A stretch of 64,000 nt of DNA from Plastoroseomonas arctica (GTDB lineage: Bacteria > Pseudomonadota > Alphaproteobacteria > Acetobacterales > Acetobacteraceae), in NCBI RefSeq assembly GCF_018128965.1, contig NZ_JAAEDH010000001.1, positions 124,001-188,000 on the forward strand. The letters are read 5' to 3'. The notes beneath the pieces are model-generated. The model had not been told where the DNA came from and made no database searches. It saw nothing but the letters and a program-made list of their open reading frames with translations. Position 1 is the first letter of the stretch; each line of letters opens with the position of its first letter. This document shows, piece after piece, positions 7,709 through 19,700 of this stretch. A program made the translations under genes and the position numbers.

Positions 7709-9928
7709 ATGCCAGATGATGTTTTGACCGAGGGCGGCGAGACGCGGGACACTTCCCTGTCCGATGCGCTGTCGGAACGCTATCTCGCCTATGCCATGTC
7801 CACCATCATGGCGCGCTCGCTGCCGGATGTGCGCGACGGGCTCAAGCCGGTGCACCGGCGCCTGCTCTGGGCGATGCACCAGCTGAAGCTGGACCCGGCC
7901 TCGGGCTTCAAGAAATGCGCGCGCATCGTGGGCGACGTGATGGGCAAGTATCACCCGCATGGCGATGCCGCGATCTACGACGCGATGGTGCGCCTCGCGC
8001 AGGAATTCGCCGCGCGCTACCCGCTGGTCGAGGGCCAGGGCAACTTTGGCAATATCGACGGCGATAACGCTGCGGCCATGCGCTACACCGAGGCCCGCCT
8101 CACCGATGTGGCGCAGGCGCTGCTCGAGGGCATCGAGGAGGACACGGTCGACTTCCGCGCCACCTATGATGGCGAGGAAAAGGAGCCGGTGGTGCTGCCG
8201 GCGGCGTTCCCGAACCTGCTGGCGAATGGCGCGAACGGGATTGCGGTGGGCATGGCGACGTCCATCCCGCCGCACAATGCCGGGGAGCTGTGCCTGGCCG
8301 CGCTGCTGCTGATCGAGGACCGGCAGGCGAGCCTGGATGCGCTGATGGCGGTGCTGCCGGGGCCCGATTTCCCCACCGGCGGCGTGCTGGTGGAAGGCCC
8401 GGAGAGCATGCGCGAGGCCTATGCCACGGGCCGCGGCGGCTTCCGCCTGCGTGCGCGCTGGGACAGCGAGGCGGTGAAGGGCGGTGGCTACCGCATCATC
8501 GTCACCGAGATCCCCTACCAGGTGCAGAAATCGCGCCTGATCGAGCAGATCGCGGCGCTGATGGAGGAGAAGAAGCTGCCGCTTGTTGGCGACATCCGCG
8601 ACGAAAGCACCGAATTGGTGCGAATGGTAATCGAGCCGCGCGCGCGCAACGTGGATGCCGGCGTGCTGATGGAAAGCCTGTTCCGGGCGACGGCCTTGGA
8701 ACAGCGCATCAGCCTCAACATGAACGTGCTGGACGCGACGCGCACGCCGCGCGTGATGGGCCTGCGCGAGGTGCTGTGCGAATGGCTCGATCACCGGCAC
8801 GTGGTGCTGGTGCGGCGGACGGAGCATCGGCTGGGCGCCATTGCGCGGCGCCTTGAGATTTTGGGCGGCTACCTGATCGCCTACCTCAACCTCGACGAGG
8901 TCATCCGCATCATCCGCGAGGAGGACAAGCCGAAGGAAGCGCTGATGGCGCGCTTCGAGCTGACCGAGCTGCAGGCGAACTCCATCCTCGACATGCGGCT
9001 GCGGTCCTTGCGCAAGCTGGAGGAGATGGAGATCCGGCGCGAGCACAAGAAGCTGAGCACGGAGCAGAAGGCGCTGCAGGGCCTCATGGCCAGCGAGAAG
9101 AAGCGTTGGACCACCATCGCCGACGAGGTGCGCGCGACCGGCGAGAAGCTCGGCGGCGCGCGGCGCACCTCGCTCGGCACAGTGCCGATGGTGGGCGCCA
9201 TCGACGAGACCGCTTTCGTGGAGCGCGAGGCGATCACCATCATCCTGTCAGAGAAGGGCTGGATCCGCGCGCAGAAGGGCCATCTTGGCGCCGATGCGGA
9301 GCTGCGCTTCAAGGAAGGCGACGCGCTGAAGCTCGCGATCCATGCGGAGACGGTGGACCGCATCGTGCTGATCGCGACGAATGGGCGGGCCTATACGCTC
9401 AAGGCCGATGCCATTCCGCGCGGCCGGGGCGATGGCCAGCCGGTGCGGCTGCTGCTCGACCTCACCAATGAGGATGATGTGGTGACCTTCTTCATCCATC
9501 GCGACGGCGCCCGCTTCCTGGTGGCGGCGACCGATGGGCGGGGTTTCGTCGTCAAGGGCGAGGAATTCCTGGCCGAGAAGCGCACCGGCAAGCAGGTGCT
9601 GGTGGTCGATGGCCAGCAGGAGCTGGCGCTATGCATCCCAGTGACGGGCGACGCGGTCGCGGTGACCGGCAGCAACAACCGCCTGCTGGTCTTCCCGCTG
9701 GACCAGGTTCCCGAGATGACGCGCGGCCGCGGCGTGCAGCTGATGGCGCTAAAGGATGGCGCCACGCTGGTCGATGCGGTGGTCTTCACCCTGGCCGAGG
9801 GCCTCGCCTGGAAGCATGGCGGGGGGATGAAGGTGGAGACGGATCTGCGCCTGTGGCGCGGTCAGCGGGCCGGGGCAGGGAAGCAGCCGCCGGACCGCTT
9901 CCCGCGCAACCGGCGGTTTGCGGGGTAG
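7709..9928 (+). CDS. parC: DNA topoisomerase IV subunit A
   Basis: Catalytic subunit of the type IIA topoisomerase that decatenates daughter chromosomes. At 739 residues it has the breakage-reunion domain with active-site Tyr126 in AAMRYTEAR. It lacks the GyrA-box found in the second homologue at 14649, which is why this copy is called ParC and the other GyrA. The quinolone-region motif reads HPHGDAAIYD, with alanine where E. coli ParC has Ser80. The stop codon abuts the convergent gene at 9929. Confidence 0.93.
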   Translation: MPDDVLTEGGETRDTSLSDALSERYLAYAMSTIMARSLPDVRDGLKPVHRRLLWAMHQLKLDPASGFKKCARIVGDVMGKYHPHGDAAIYDAMVRLAQEFAARYPLVEGQGNFGNIDGDNAAAMRYTEARLTDVAQALLEGIEEDTVDFRATYDGEEKEPVVLPAAFPNLLANGANGIAVGMATSIPPHNAGELCLAALLLIEDRQASLDALMAVLPGPDFPTGGVLVEGPESMREAYATGRGGFRLRARWDSEAVKGGGYRIIVTEIPYQVQKSRLIEQIAALMEEKKLPLVGDIRDESTELVRMVIEPRARNVDAGVLMESLFRATALEQRISLNMNVLDATRTPRVMGLREVLCEWLDHRHVVLVRRTEHRLGAIARRLEILGGYLIAYLNLDEVIRIIREEDKPKEALMARFELTELQANSILDMRLRSLRKLEEMEIRREHKKLSTEQKALQGLMASEKKRWTTIADEVRATGEKLGGARRTSLGTVPMVGAIDETAFVEREAITIILSEKGWIRAQKGHLGADAELRFKEGDALKLAIHAETVDRIVLIATNGRAYTLKADAIPRGRGDGQPVRLLLDLTNEDDVVTFFIHRDGARFLVAATDGRGFVVKGEEFLAEKRTGKQVLVVDGQQELALCIPVTGDAVAVTGSNNRLLVFPLDQVPEMTRGRGVQLMALKDGATLVDAVVFTLAEGLAWKHGGGMKVETDLRLWRGQRAGAGKQPPDRFPRNRRFAG

Positions 9929-10942
9929 TCAGTCGCTGACGCGCAAGCCCAGGCGTTCGATCACGGCGATCCAGCGCGCGGCCTCGGCGGATTGGAAGCG
10001 AGCGAAGTCCTCCGGCGTGGAGGCGGTGAACTCCACACCCTGGGCGTCGAGGCCGGCGCGGCCCTCGGGCCTTGCGACGGCGGTGCGGATGGTGTCCGCA
10101 ATGGCGGTGGCGCGCTCGGCGGGGAAGCCCGCGGGGCCGACCAGGCCGGTCCAGCCGAAGCATTCCAGGCCCGGCTCGCCGGCCTCGGCCGCGGTGGGTG
10201 TTTCAGCGAAGGCCGGCACGCGCGAGGCGCCGGTCAGCGCGAGGGCGCGGATGCGGCCATCCTGGACGAAGGGCAGGGCGGAAAAATAGGTGTTGAGTCC
10301 GCACTGGATGCGACCGGCGGCGAGGTCGAGCGTCATCGGCGCGAAGCCGCGATAGCTGACATGCTCGATGTCCAGACCGTGACGCGCCTTCAGTTCCTCC
10401 ATCGCGAGGTGGGTGACGGTGCCCGGTCCGATGGAGCCATAGGACAGTCGGCCAGGATTGGCGCGGGCATGGGCGATGAAGCCGGCGAGGTCGGTTGCCG
10501 GAAGGCCGGGATGGGTGGCGAAGACGAAACCTGTTCGGAAGACCAGCGAGATGGACGTGAAGTCGCGCGCCGGATCATAGGCGAGCGCCGGATTGAGCGC
10601 GCGTGCGGTCGTGGTGGGTCCGCCCTGCATAACGCCGAGCGTGTGCCCATCGATCGATTGCGCGACCGCGAGCGCTGCGATGGTGCCGCCGCCACCGGGG
10701 CGGGGTTCCAACAGGAAGGGGCGGCCGAAGCGCGCGAGGAGGTCGGGCGCGATGGCGCGGAACACCACGTCGGCGCCGCTGCCGGCGGGCAGAGCGGTCA
10801 GCAGACGCACCGGGCGGTCCGGCCAGGGCGATTGAGCGGTGGCGATGCGCGGGCCCAGCGCCACCATGGACGCTCCGACCAGGCGGCGGCGGCGGAGATG
10901 GCCAAGGGCGGCATTGTGGGGCAGGCGGGCGGGGTGGGGCAT
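9929..10942 (-). CDS. Bug-family (TctC-like) solute-binding protein
   Basis: Periplasmic binding protein of the tripartite tricarboxylate transporter type. Its 337 residues include an N-terminal export signal with an RRRR patch followed by a hydrophobic stretch ending at ATAQ. The mature part begins with WPDRPVRLLTALPAGSGADV, the usual Bug opening, and contains the SYGSIGPGT ligand-loop pattern. No TctA or TctB membrane gene is nearby, which is common for orphan Bug proteins. The ligand is probably a carboxylate or aromatic acid but is not predictable. Confidence 0.88.
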   Translation of the reverse strand: MPHPARLPHNAALGHLRRRRLVGASMVALGPRIATAQSPWPDRPVRLLTALPAGSGADVVFRAIAPDLLARFGRPFLLEPRPGGGGTIAALAVAQSIDGHTLGVMQGGPTTTARALNPALAYDPARDFTSISLVFRTGFVFATHPGLPATDLAGFIAHARANPGRLSYGSIGPGTVTHLAMEELKARHGLDIEHVSYRGFAPMTLDLAAGRIQCGLNTYFSALPFVQDGRIRALALTGASRVPAFAETPTAAEAGEPGLECFGWTGLVGPAGFPAERATAIADTIRTAVARPEGRAGLDAQGVEFTASTPEDFARFQSAEAARWIAVIERLGLRVSD

Positions 10943-11072
10943 GGGTCACACCTATGGGTTCGCGGCCGCGGCCACGGTTGGGGTGTGCCTCGCGCCTTTT
11001 CGGTTATTGCTTGCGAAGCGGAGGCCAGCTTGCCGGAGGCGAGTGGGTCTTGTCCACCTCGATGCGGGCCGT

Positions 11073-13952
<2,880 letters not shown>

Positions 13953-13962
13953 AAGGGGCTTT

Positions 13963-13977
13963 GTTCCAGGAATGTTC
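13963..13977. promoter_or_regulatory. Predicted LexA/SOS box between uvrA and ssb
   Basis: GTTCCAGGAATGTTC matches the alphaproteobacterial LexA operator, direct repeat GTTC-N7-GTTC, exactly. It is 11 nt upstream of the uvrA start and next to the AT-rich TTATATAT at 13981-13988, a possible -10 element in either direction. Both flanking genes (uvrA and ssb) are known SOS members in other bacteria, so one site may control both divergent promoters. Confidence 0.75.
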
Positions 13978-14085
13978 CGCTTATATATGCGGTGCAGCGC
14001 GCGGCTTGGGAAGGGGCATTCCCGCGGGGTGGTTGCGCGGCCTGTGACAGGGTAAAGTCATGCGTGTTTTGAGGAATCGGCGACC

Positions 14086-14565
14086 ATGGCGGGTGTGAAC
14101 AAGGCGATTATCCTGGGCCGGCTCGGGAAGGATCCCGAGGTCCGGAATTTCCAGAATGGCGGCAAGGTGGTGAGCCTGCGGATTGCGACGTCCGAACGCT
14201 ACAAGGACCGCGAGGGCAACCAGCAGGAAAAGACCGAGTGGCATGCCGTCTCGATCTTCAATGAGAAGCTTGGCGAGATTGCCGAGAAATATTTGAAGAA
14301 GGGCAGCGAGGTCTATATCGAGGGCCAGATCGAGACCCGGAAGTGGCAGGACCAGACTGGCGCCGACCGCTATTCCACCGAGATCGTCCTGCGCCAGTTT
14401 CGTGGTGAGCTCTCCCTGATCGGTGGCCGCTCGGGTGGTGGTGACTCGGGCGAGATGTCCGAGCGCAGCGAGCGCCCGGCCCCAGCGAAATCCGGCGGCG
14501 GCTGGGACAGCGGCGCGCGCAAGCCCGCCAAGGGCGCTGACCTCGACGACGACATCCCGTTCTGA
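14086..14565 (+). CDS. ssb: Single-stranded DNA-binding protein
   Basis: Homotetrameric ssDNA-binding protein for replication, repair and recombination. The 159-residue protein has an N-terminal OB fold (about 1-110), a Gly/Ser/Pro-rich linker and the acidic interaction tail ending DDDIPF. It is divergent from uvrA across a 133-bp region with an SOS box, and upstream of gyrA on the same strand, separated from it by a hairpin repeat. Confidence 0.96.
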   Translation: MAGVNKAIILGRLGKDPEVRNFQNGGKVVSLRIATSERYKDREGNQQEKTEWHAVSIFNEKLGEIAEKYLKKGSEVYIEGQIETRKWQDQTGADRYSTEIVLRQFRGELSLIGGRSGGGDSGEMSERSERPAPAKSGGGWDSGARKPAKGADLDDDIPF

Positions 14566-14590
14566 TTTGGGATGCCCACAGACAGAAATA

Positions 14591-14627
14591 AAAGAATGGG
14601 GGTCCGGGGGAAAATCTTTTTCCCCGG
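14591..14627. repeat. Dispersed intergenic hairpin, copy 2
   Basis: AAAGAATGGGGG opens this copy. The stem is CCGGGGGAAAA against TTTTTCCCCGG with a 2-nt loop and one G-U pair, at 14604-14627. It closely matches 1291-1327 including the A-rich lead. It lies between ssb and gyrA, 11 nt upstream of the gyrA ribosome-binding site, so it could end ssb transcripts or modulate gyrA. Confidence 0.6.
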
Positions 14628-14648
14628 CTTCCTTTGCGGAGTTAGCGC

Positions 14649-17381
14649 GTGAGCGACACCGATAAGCCCCGGCCCGACGAGCACCAGCCCGTCGCGCTTG
14701 AGGAGGAGATGCGTCGCTCCTACCTCGACTATGCGATGAGCGTGATCGTCGCGCGTGCGCTTCCGGACGCGCGCGACGGCCTCAAGCCCGTCCATCGCCG
14801 CATCCTGTTCGCGATGAACGAGAACGGCTTCACGCCGGACAAGCCGCACCGAAAGTCGGCGCGCGTGACCGGCGACGTGATGGGCAAGTATCACCCGCAT
14901 GGCGACGCCTCGATCTATGACGCCTTGGTGCGCATGGCGCAGTCTTTCTCGATGCGAGTGCCGCTGATCGACGGCCAGGGCAATTTCGGCTCCATCGACG
15001 GCGATCCGCCGGCGGCGATGCGCTACACCGAGGCGCGCTTGGCGAAGGCTGCGGCCGCGCTGCTGGAGGGGATCGACGAGGACACGGTTGATTTCCAGGC
15101 CAACTACGACGAGACGGCGGAGGAGCCGCGGGTGTTGCCGGCGGCATTCCCGAACCTGCTGGTCAACGGGGCCGGCGGAATCGCGGTCGGCATGGCGACG
15201 AACATTCCGCCGCACAATCCGGGCGAGGTGATCGACGCGACCCTGATGCTGATCAAGGACCCGGCGACGTCGCTTGCCGACCTGATGACGGTAATCCACG
15301 GGCCGGATTTCCCGACCGGCGGCATCATCCTTGGCCGTGCGGGCATCCGCAGCGCCTTCGAGACCGGGCGTGGCTCCATCCCGCTGCGCGCGCGCTGCGC
15401 GATCGAAGAGATGCGCGGCCAGCGGCAGATGATCGTCGTCTCCGAAATCCCCTACCAAGTGAACAAGACCACGCTGCTCGAACGCATCGCGGAGATGGTG
15501 CGCGCCAAGCAGATCGAGGGTATCTCCGACCTGCGCGACGAGAGCGACCGGGATGGGATGCGGATCGTCATCGAACTCAAGCGCGATGCGACGGCGGAGG
15601 TGGTGCTGAACCAGCTCTACCGTTCGACGCAGCTGCAGACCTCCTTTCCGGTGAATTTCCTCGCCCTTGATGAGGGGCAGCCGCGGCAGATGGGGCTGAA
15701 GGACGCGATCGGCTGCTTCATCCGCTTCCGCGAGGAAGTGATCCTGCGTCGATCCCGCCACCGGCTGATGAAGGCGCGCGAGCGCGGGCATCTGCTGATC
15801 GGATTGGCGATCGCGGTGGCGAATATCGATGAGGTGATCCGGGTGATCCGGGCGAGTGCGGATGCCGCCTCCGCGCGCGTCGCACTCATGGACCGCGCCT
15901 GGCCGGCCGGCGATGTCGGCACGCTGCTGGCACTGGTGGACGACCATCGCAACCAGATCACCGAGGACGGCACCGTCCACCTCACCGAGGAACAGGCGCG
16001 CGGCATCCTTGAGCTTCGCCTGCAGCGCCTCACCGGCCTTGAGCGCGAGAAGATCGTCGCCGAGCTTGGCGAGGTCGGCGCGCGCATCACCGACCTGCTG
16101 GACATCCTGGGCAGCCGCACCCGGCGGATGGAGGTCATGACCGATGAGCTCATCGCCGTCCGCGCGCTGATCGCCTCGCCGCGCATGAGCGAGATCGTCG
16201 ATGGCGTCGCGGATGTGGACGACGAGAGCCTTATCGAGCCCGGCACCATGGTGGTGACCATCACGCGCGATGGCTATGTGAAGCGCACGCCGCTCGAGAC
16301 CTTCCGCGCGCAGCACCGTGGTGGGAAGGGAAGGCTGGGCGCGGGCACGCGCGACACGGATGTGGTGATGCGCAGCTTCATCGCGCACACGCACCAATGG
16401 GTGCTGTTCTTCACCGATCGTGGACTGGCCTTCCGCGAGAAGGTCTGGCAGCTGCCGGAGGCGGGTGCCATCGGTCGCGGGCGTTCGCTGCGCCAGGTGC
16501 TGGCGTTGGGCGATGGCGAGAGCGTCACGGCCGTGTTGCCGCTGCCGCAGGAAGAAGCGATGTGGGAGAACCTGCATCTCGTCTTCGCGACCGCGCGCGG
16601 CAATGTCCGGCGCAACAAGCTCTCGGATTTCCGCAACGTCATGTCGCGCGGACTGATCGCGATGAAACTTGATGAGGGCGACACGCTGATCGGCGTCGCC
16701 ACCTGCCGCGAGGGCGATGACGTGCTGCTCGCCACGCGCGGCGGCCGCGCCATCCGCTTCCAGGCGGAGAGCGACACGCTGCGCGTCTTCGCGGGGCGGG
16801 ATTCCTCGGGCGTTCGCGGCATCCGGCTCGGCGAGGGCGACGACGTGATCGCACTGACCGTGCTGCGCCATATGGATGCAAGCCCGGATGAGCGGGCCGC
16901 CTACCTTGCGCAGCGCCGTCGCGCCGAGGCGGTGGAGGATGACGTCCCCCCCGCCGCCAATGGCGAGGAAGGCGAGGAGGTCGCGGCCGAGATCGCACTC
17001 ACCGACGCGCGCTTCACCGAGATGGCGGATGCCGAGGAAGTGCTGCTGGTGGTGACCGATACCGGCTTCGGCAAGCGCGTCTCCGCCTATGAATACCGCG
17101 TCACGGGCAGGGGCGGGCAGGGGATCACCTCGATCCCGCTCGGCGGGCGCAAGGGAACGCGCGTGGTCGCCACCTTCGCCGTGCGCCAGGGCGACCACCT
17201 GATGCTGATGACCGATGGTGGCCAGCTCATCCGCATGGCCGCCGACAGCGTGAGCCGCTATTCCCGCTCCGCCCAGGGCCTGACGCTGATGCGCGTACAG
17301 GAGGGCGAGCACGTGACCGCCTGCTTCCCCGTCGCCTTCGAGGACGACGACCAGCCCGAGGAAGGCCCAGCGGATGCCTGA
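14649..17381 (+). CDS. gyrA: DNA gyrase subunit A
   Basis: Breakage-reunion subunit of gyrase, which introduces negative supercoils. The 910-residue protein starts at GTG 14649 with GGAG at 7-nt spacing. It has active-site Tyr126, and its C-terminal beta-pinwheel begins with a GyrA-box (QHRGGKG), which separates it from ParC. An acidic insert near residues 755-780 (EAVEDDVPP...EEGEE) enlarges the C-terminal domain. The quinolone-region motif is [10 protein letters not shown], with alanine at the E. coli Ser83 position. The stop overlaps the coaD start by 8 nt. Confidence 0.96.
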   Translation: MSDTDKPRPDEHQPVALEEEMRRSYLDYAMSVIVARALPDARDGLKPVHRRILFAMNENGFTPDKPHRKSARVTGDVMGKYHPHGDASIYDALVRMAQSFSMRVPLIDGQGNFGSIDGDPPAAMRYTEARLAKAAAALLEGIDEDTVDFQANYDETAEEPRVLPAAFPNLLVNGAGGIAVGMATNIPPHNPGEVIDATLMLIKDPATSLADLMTVIHGPDFPTGGIILGRAGIRSAFETGRGSIPLRARCAIEEMRGQRQMIVVSEIPYQVNKTTLLERIAEMVRAKQIEGISDLRDESDRDGMRIVIELKRDATAEVVLNQLYRSTQLQTSFPVNFLALDEGQPRQMGLKDAIGCFIRFREEVILRRSRHRLMKARERGHLLIGLAIAVANIDEVIRVIRASADAASARVALMDRAWPAGDVGTLLALVDDHRNQITEDGTVHLTEEQARGILELRLQRLTGLEREKIVAELGEVGARITDLLDILGSRTRRMEVMTDELIAVRALIASPRMSEIVDGVADVDDESLIEPGTMVVTITRDGYVKRTPLETFRAQHRGGKGRLGAGTRDTDVVMRSFIAHTHQWVLFFTDRGLAFREKVWQLPEAGAIGRGRSLRQVLALGDGESVTAVLPLPQEEAMWENLHLVFATARGNVRRNKLSDFRNVMSRGLIAMKLDEGDTLIGVATCREGDDVLLATRGGRAIRFQAESDTLRVFAGRDSSGVRGIRLGEGDDVIALTVLRHMDASPDERAAYLAQRRRAEAVEDDVPPAANGEEGEEVAAEIALTDARFTEMADAEEVLLVVTDTGFGKRVSAYEYRVTGRGGQGITSIPLGGRKGTRVVATFAVRQGDHLMLMTDGGQLIRMAADSVSRYSRSAQGLTLMRVQEGEHVTACFPVAFEDDDQPEEGPADA

Positions 17382-17886
17382 ATATGCAGGGCTCTATCCC
17401 GGCACCTTCGACCCGGTGACCAACGGCCATATCGACGTGATCTCGCGCGCGGCGCGTGTATGCTCGCGCCTCGTGATCGGCGTCGCGGTCAATATCGGCA
17501 AGGGGCCGCTGTTCCCGCTCGAGGAGCGGGTCGAACTCGTGCAGGCCGAGATCGCACCCATCGCGGAGCGCACCGGCTGCATCATCGAGGTGCGGCCCTT
17601 CGAAGGTTTGCTGGTAGCCTTCGCTCGAGAGGTTGGTGCACGGATGATCATCCGTGGCCTGCGCGCGGTCACTGATTTCGACTATGAGTTCCAGATGACG
17701 GGCATGAACCGGCGGCTCGATCCCGAGATCGAGGCGGTGTTCCTCATGGCGTCCGAGACGAACCAGTTCATCTCCTCGCGCTTTGTGAAGGAGATTGCGC
17801 GGCTTGGGGGTGACATCACCAGCTTCGTGCCCAAGCTGACGCTCGAACGAACCTTGGCCCGCGTGCGGGCGCCTCAAGCGGAGTGA
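17374..17886 (+). CDS. coaD: Phosphopantetheine adenylyltransferase
   Basis: Penultimate step of coenzyme A synthesis: 4'-phosphopantetheine plus ATP gives dephospho-CoA. It has 170 residues, the usual length. The nucleotidyltransferase motif is T16-N-G-H19 in [12 protein letters not shown], and the C-terminal [15 protein letters not shown] motif is present. The ATG at 17374 overlaps the 3' end of gyrA, and the stop region overlaps the start of the next gene, so the three genes are probably translationally coupled. Confidence 0.95.
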   Translation: MPEYAGLYPGTFDPVTNGHIDVISRAARVCSRLVIGVAVNIGKGPLFPLEERVELVQAEIAPIAERTGCIIEVRPFEGLLVAFAREVGARMIIRGLRAVTDFDYEFQMTGMNRRLDPEIEAVFLMASETNQFISSRFVKEIARLGGDITSFVPKLTLERTLARVRAPQAE

Positions 17887-17891
17887 GAACG

Positions 17892-18470
17892 ATGCTGCGC
17901 CGTGACCTGATGCTGACGACCACCGCCATTCTGACCGTAGGAGCGTGCATGTCTGACGTTGAACCCGCCGAAGCCCAGGGTGCCCCCGACCTGGAGAACA
18001 CGCTCTACATGGAGCTGAAGGATGGCCGCGTGACCATCCAGCTGCTGCCGGAGCTGGCGCCGCTGCATGTGGAGCGCATCAAGGTGCTGACGCGCCGCGG
18101 CTTCTACGACAACACGCCCTTCCACCGCGTGATCGAGGGCTTCATGGCGCAGGGCGGCGACCCGACCGGCTCTGGCACCGGTGGGTCGGACCTGCCCAAC
18201 CTGCAGGCGGAATTCTCGCCCCCCTCCCGTGCGCGCTTCATTCGCGGCACCTGCGGTGCGGCCCGCACCCAGGATCCGAACACGGCGAACAGCCAGTTCT
18301 TCATCATGTTCGCCCCGGCCACCTCGCTCGATGGGCAGTACACCATCTGGGGTCGCGTGACGTCCGGGATGGATGCGGTGGACAAGATCAAGCGCGGCGC
18401 CGGGCAGAGCGGCCAGGTGCGCGATCCGGATCGCATCCGCAGCATGAAGATCGCCGCCGACGCTCGCTAG
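17892..18470 (+). CDS. Cyclophilin-type peptidyl-prolyl cis-trans isomerase, exported
   Basis: Proline isomerase of the cyclophilin fold. From ATG 17892 it has 192 residues; a GTG at 17883 is an alternative. The N-terminus LMLTTTAILTVGACMS is a signal sequence with a possible lipobox cysteine, placing the enzyme in the periplasm or on a membrane. Catalytic-region motifs FYDNTPFHRVIEGFMAQGGD and ANSQFFIMF are present. The usual MAR motif before DPNTANSQFF reads CGAART, a small deviation. It follows coaD closely and ends before a GC-rich hairpin. Confidence 0.9.
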   Translation: MLRRDLMLTTTAILTVGACMSDVEPAEAQGAPDLENTLYMELKDGRVTIQLLPELAPLHVERIKVLTRRGFYDNTPFHRVIEGFMAQGGDPTGSGTGGSDLPNLQAEFSPPSRARFIRGTCGAARTQDPNTANSQFFIMFAPATSLDGQYTIWGRVTSGMDAVDKIKRGAGQSGQVRDPDRIRSMKIAADAR

Positions 18471-18507
18471 AGAGCCGACACGATCGCGCTTGAGGGTTGA
18501 TCGGACG

Positions 18508-18533
18508 GCGCGGGGGTGGGATAGCCCCCGCGC
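18508..18533 (+). terminator. GC-rich hairpin after the gyrA-coaD-cyclophilin run
   Basis: A 9-bp perfect stem, GCGCGGGGG against CCCCCGCGC, with an 8-nt loop. It lies 38 nt after the cyclophilin stop and 4 nt before the tRNA. It has no T tract, so it may work as a Rho-assisted or imperfect terminator. Confidence 0.45.
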
Positions 18534-18536
18534 GCT

Positions 18537-18612
18537 GTGCCCGTAGCTCAGTTGGTAGAGCACGAGACTTTTAATCTTGGGGCCGTGGGTTCGAGTCCCA
18601 CCGGGCACACCA
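18537..18612 (+). tRNA. tRNA-Lys (anticodon TTT)
   Basis: A 76-nt cloverleaf with encoded CCA. The acceptor stem is GTGCCCG/CGGGCAC, the D-arm GCTCAGTTGGTAGAGC, and the anticodon stem CGAGA/TCTTG with loop CTTTTAA (anticodon TTT). The T-arm is GTGGG-TTCGAGT-CCCAC. Decodes AAA and AAG. No duplicated 3' end that would mark an integrated element is visible in this window. Confidence 0.96.
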
Positions 18613-18790
18613 GGCGCCCCCCACAATTTTTGACCTTGCGGCCTGTTTCAGCGGTTACCAGAACCCGCCACAGGCTTACAAAACGCCGTGAAATCGCCAC
18701 GCGCAGCCCAAAGAACGGCCAGCTCGATCTCCATCAATGGCGTCACTGTCGAACAATCATCGACAGCCATGGACACGCAGGAGTGAGATC

Positions 18791-19021
18791 ATGTCGTTCT
18801 ATCGTCGCAGTCGGAACTTTGCCTTGGCTGCCGTGGCGTCTTTGACGCTGGCGCTTCCGGCCTGTTCAGGCCTTAACCGTACCGAGCAGCGCGCCGTGAC
18901 CGGCGGGGCGATCGGCGCAGGTGGTGGCGCCCTGGTCGGCGCCGCGACCGGCGGTTCGCCGTTGACCGGCGCGCTGATCGGCGGCGCGGGCGGCGCGGCG
19001 GTGGGCGCGCTGACGCGCTGA
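18791..19021 (+). CDS. Glycine-zipper lipoprotein
   Basis: A 76-residue predicted lipoprotein. ATG 18791 has AGGAG at 7-nt spacing. A short signal peptide ends in the lipobox LPAC with Cys25. The mature part is a run of small residues (GGAIGAGGGALVGAATGG, then GALIGGAGGAAVGAL), the glycine-zipper pattern of OmpA/YMGG-like proteins that insert in or line membranes. It is probably in the outer membrane and its function is unknown. A strong hairpin follows. Confidence 0.85.
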   Translation: MSFYRRSRNFALAAVASLTLALPACSGLNRTEQRAVTGGAIGAGGGALVGAATGGSPLTGALIGGAGGAAVGALTR

Positions 19022-19035
19022 TCCGGCACTCTCAC

Positions 19036-19068
19036 GGGGTCGCACCGGGCGTCGCCCGGTGCGACCCC
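19036..19068. terminator. Bidirectional hairpin between convergent genes
   Basis: A perfect 15-bp stem, GGGGTCGCACCGGGC and its complement, with loop GTC. It fills the gap between the glycine-zipper gene and the convergent GmhA-like gene, so it can serve both directions. No long T tract. Confidence 0.7.
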
Positions 19069-19079
19069 TGCCGCACAGT

Positions 19080-19670
19080 TCAGGCGGTGCGCGGAAACAT
19101 CTCCGCCTCGATGATGGCGCACAGCGCGTGGCCCAGGACCTCGTGGCCTTCCTGGATCTGCGGTGTGATGTCGCTGGGGATGCGGATGCACAGGTCGCAG
19201 AGCACCGCCATCTTGCCGCCGCCGCGACCGGTGAACCCCACGATCGCGATGCCCTTGGCCCGCGCCGCTTCGACCGCCGCGAGGATGTTGGGCGAATTGC
19301 CGGATGTGGAGAGCGCCAGCAGCACATCACCCTTCGCGCCCAGCGCTTCGACCTGGCGCGCGAAGATGCGCTCATATCCATAGTCGTTGCCGATGGCGGT
19401 GAGGATCGAGCTGTCGGTCGTCAGCGCGATCGCGGCGAGCCCCGGCCGGTCGTAGTGGAAGCGCGCGACCAGCTCGCCGGCCCAGTGCTGCGCATCCGCA
19501 GCACTGCCGCCATTGCCGCAGAGCAGAATCTTGCCGCCGGCGCGCAGTGCCGCGGTGCAGAGCGACGCGGCGCGCGCCGTCGCCTCGCACAAGGCGACGT
19601 CCGCCTCCATTGCGGCGAGCACCCGCGCCGAGGCGCCGATCGCCACCTGGATATCCGTCATCGTCGCCAT
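19080..19670 (-). CDS. gmhA: D-sedoheptulose-7-phosphate isomerase (GmhA-like SIS protein)
   Basis: SIS-domain isomerase that makes D-glycero-D-manno-heptose 7-phosphate for LPS core or other heptose glycans. The ATG at 19670 has GGAGGG at 8-nt spacing, giving 196 residues. The phosphosugar loop CGNGGSAADAQH spans 51-62. Residues matching the E. coli GmhA metal/active site are present: His62, Glu66, Gln173 and His181. DiaA, a replication regulator, is a related SIS protein, but the conserved catalytic set favours an enzyme. The surface-glycan genes beside it support this. Confidence 0.82.
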   Translation of the reverse strand: MATMTDIQVAIGASARVLAAMEADVALCEATARAASLCTAALRAGGKILLCGNGGSAADAQHWAGELVARFHYDRPGLAAIALTTDSSILTAIGNDYGYERIFARQVEALGAKGDVLLALSTSGNSPNILAAVEAARAKGIAIVGFTGRGGGKMAVLCDLCIRIPSDITPQIQEGHEVLGHALCAIIEAEMFPRTA

Positions 19671-19700
19671 ATGGTCTTCCCTCCGCACCCCGCCTCCGGA

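Noticed and set aside
14370-17312. A 980-codon open frame antisense to gyrA
   Set aside because: Such frames arise from GC-rich third codon positions. Its translation is His/Arg/Ala-rich with no family motif, while gyrA on the other strand has all expected motifs.
18537-18790. tRNA-Lys as an integration site
   Set aside because: No integrase gene and no second copy of the tRNA 3' end were found in the window.
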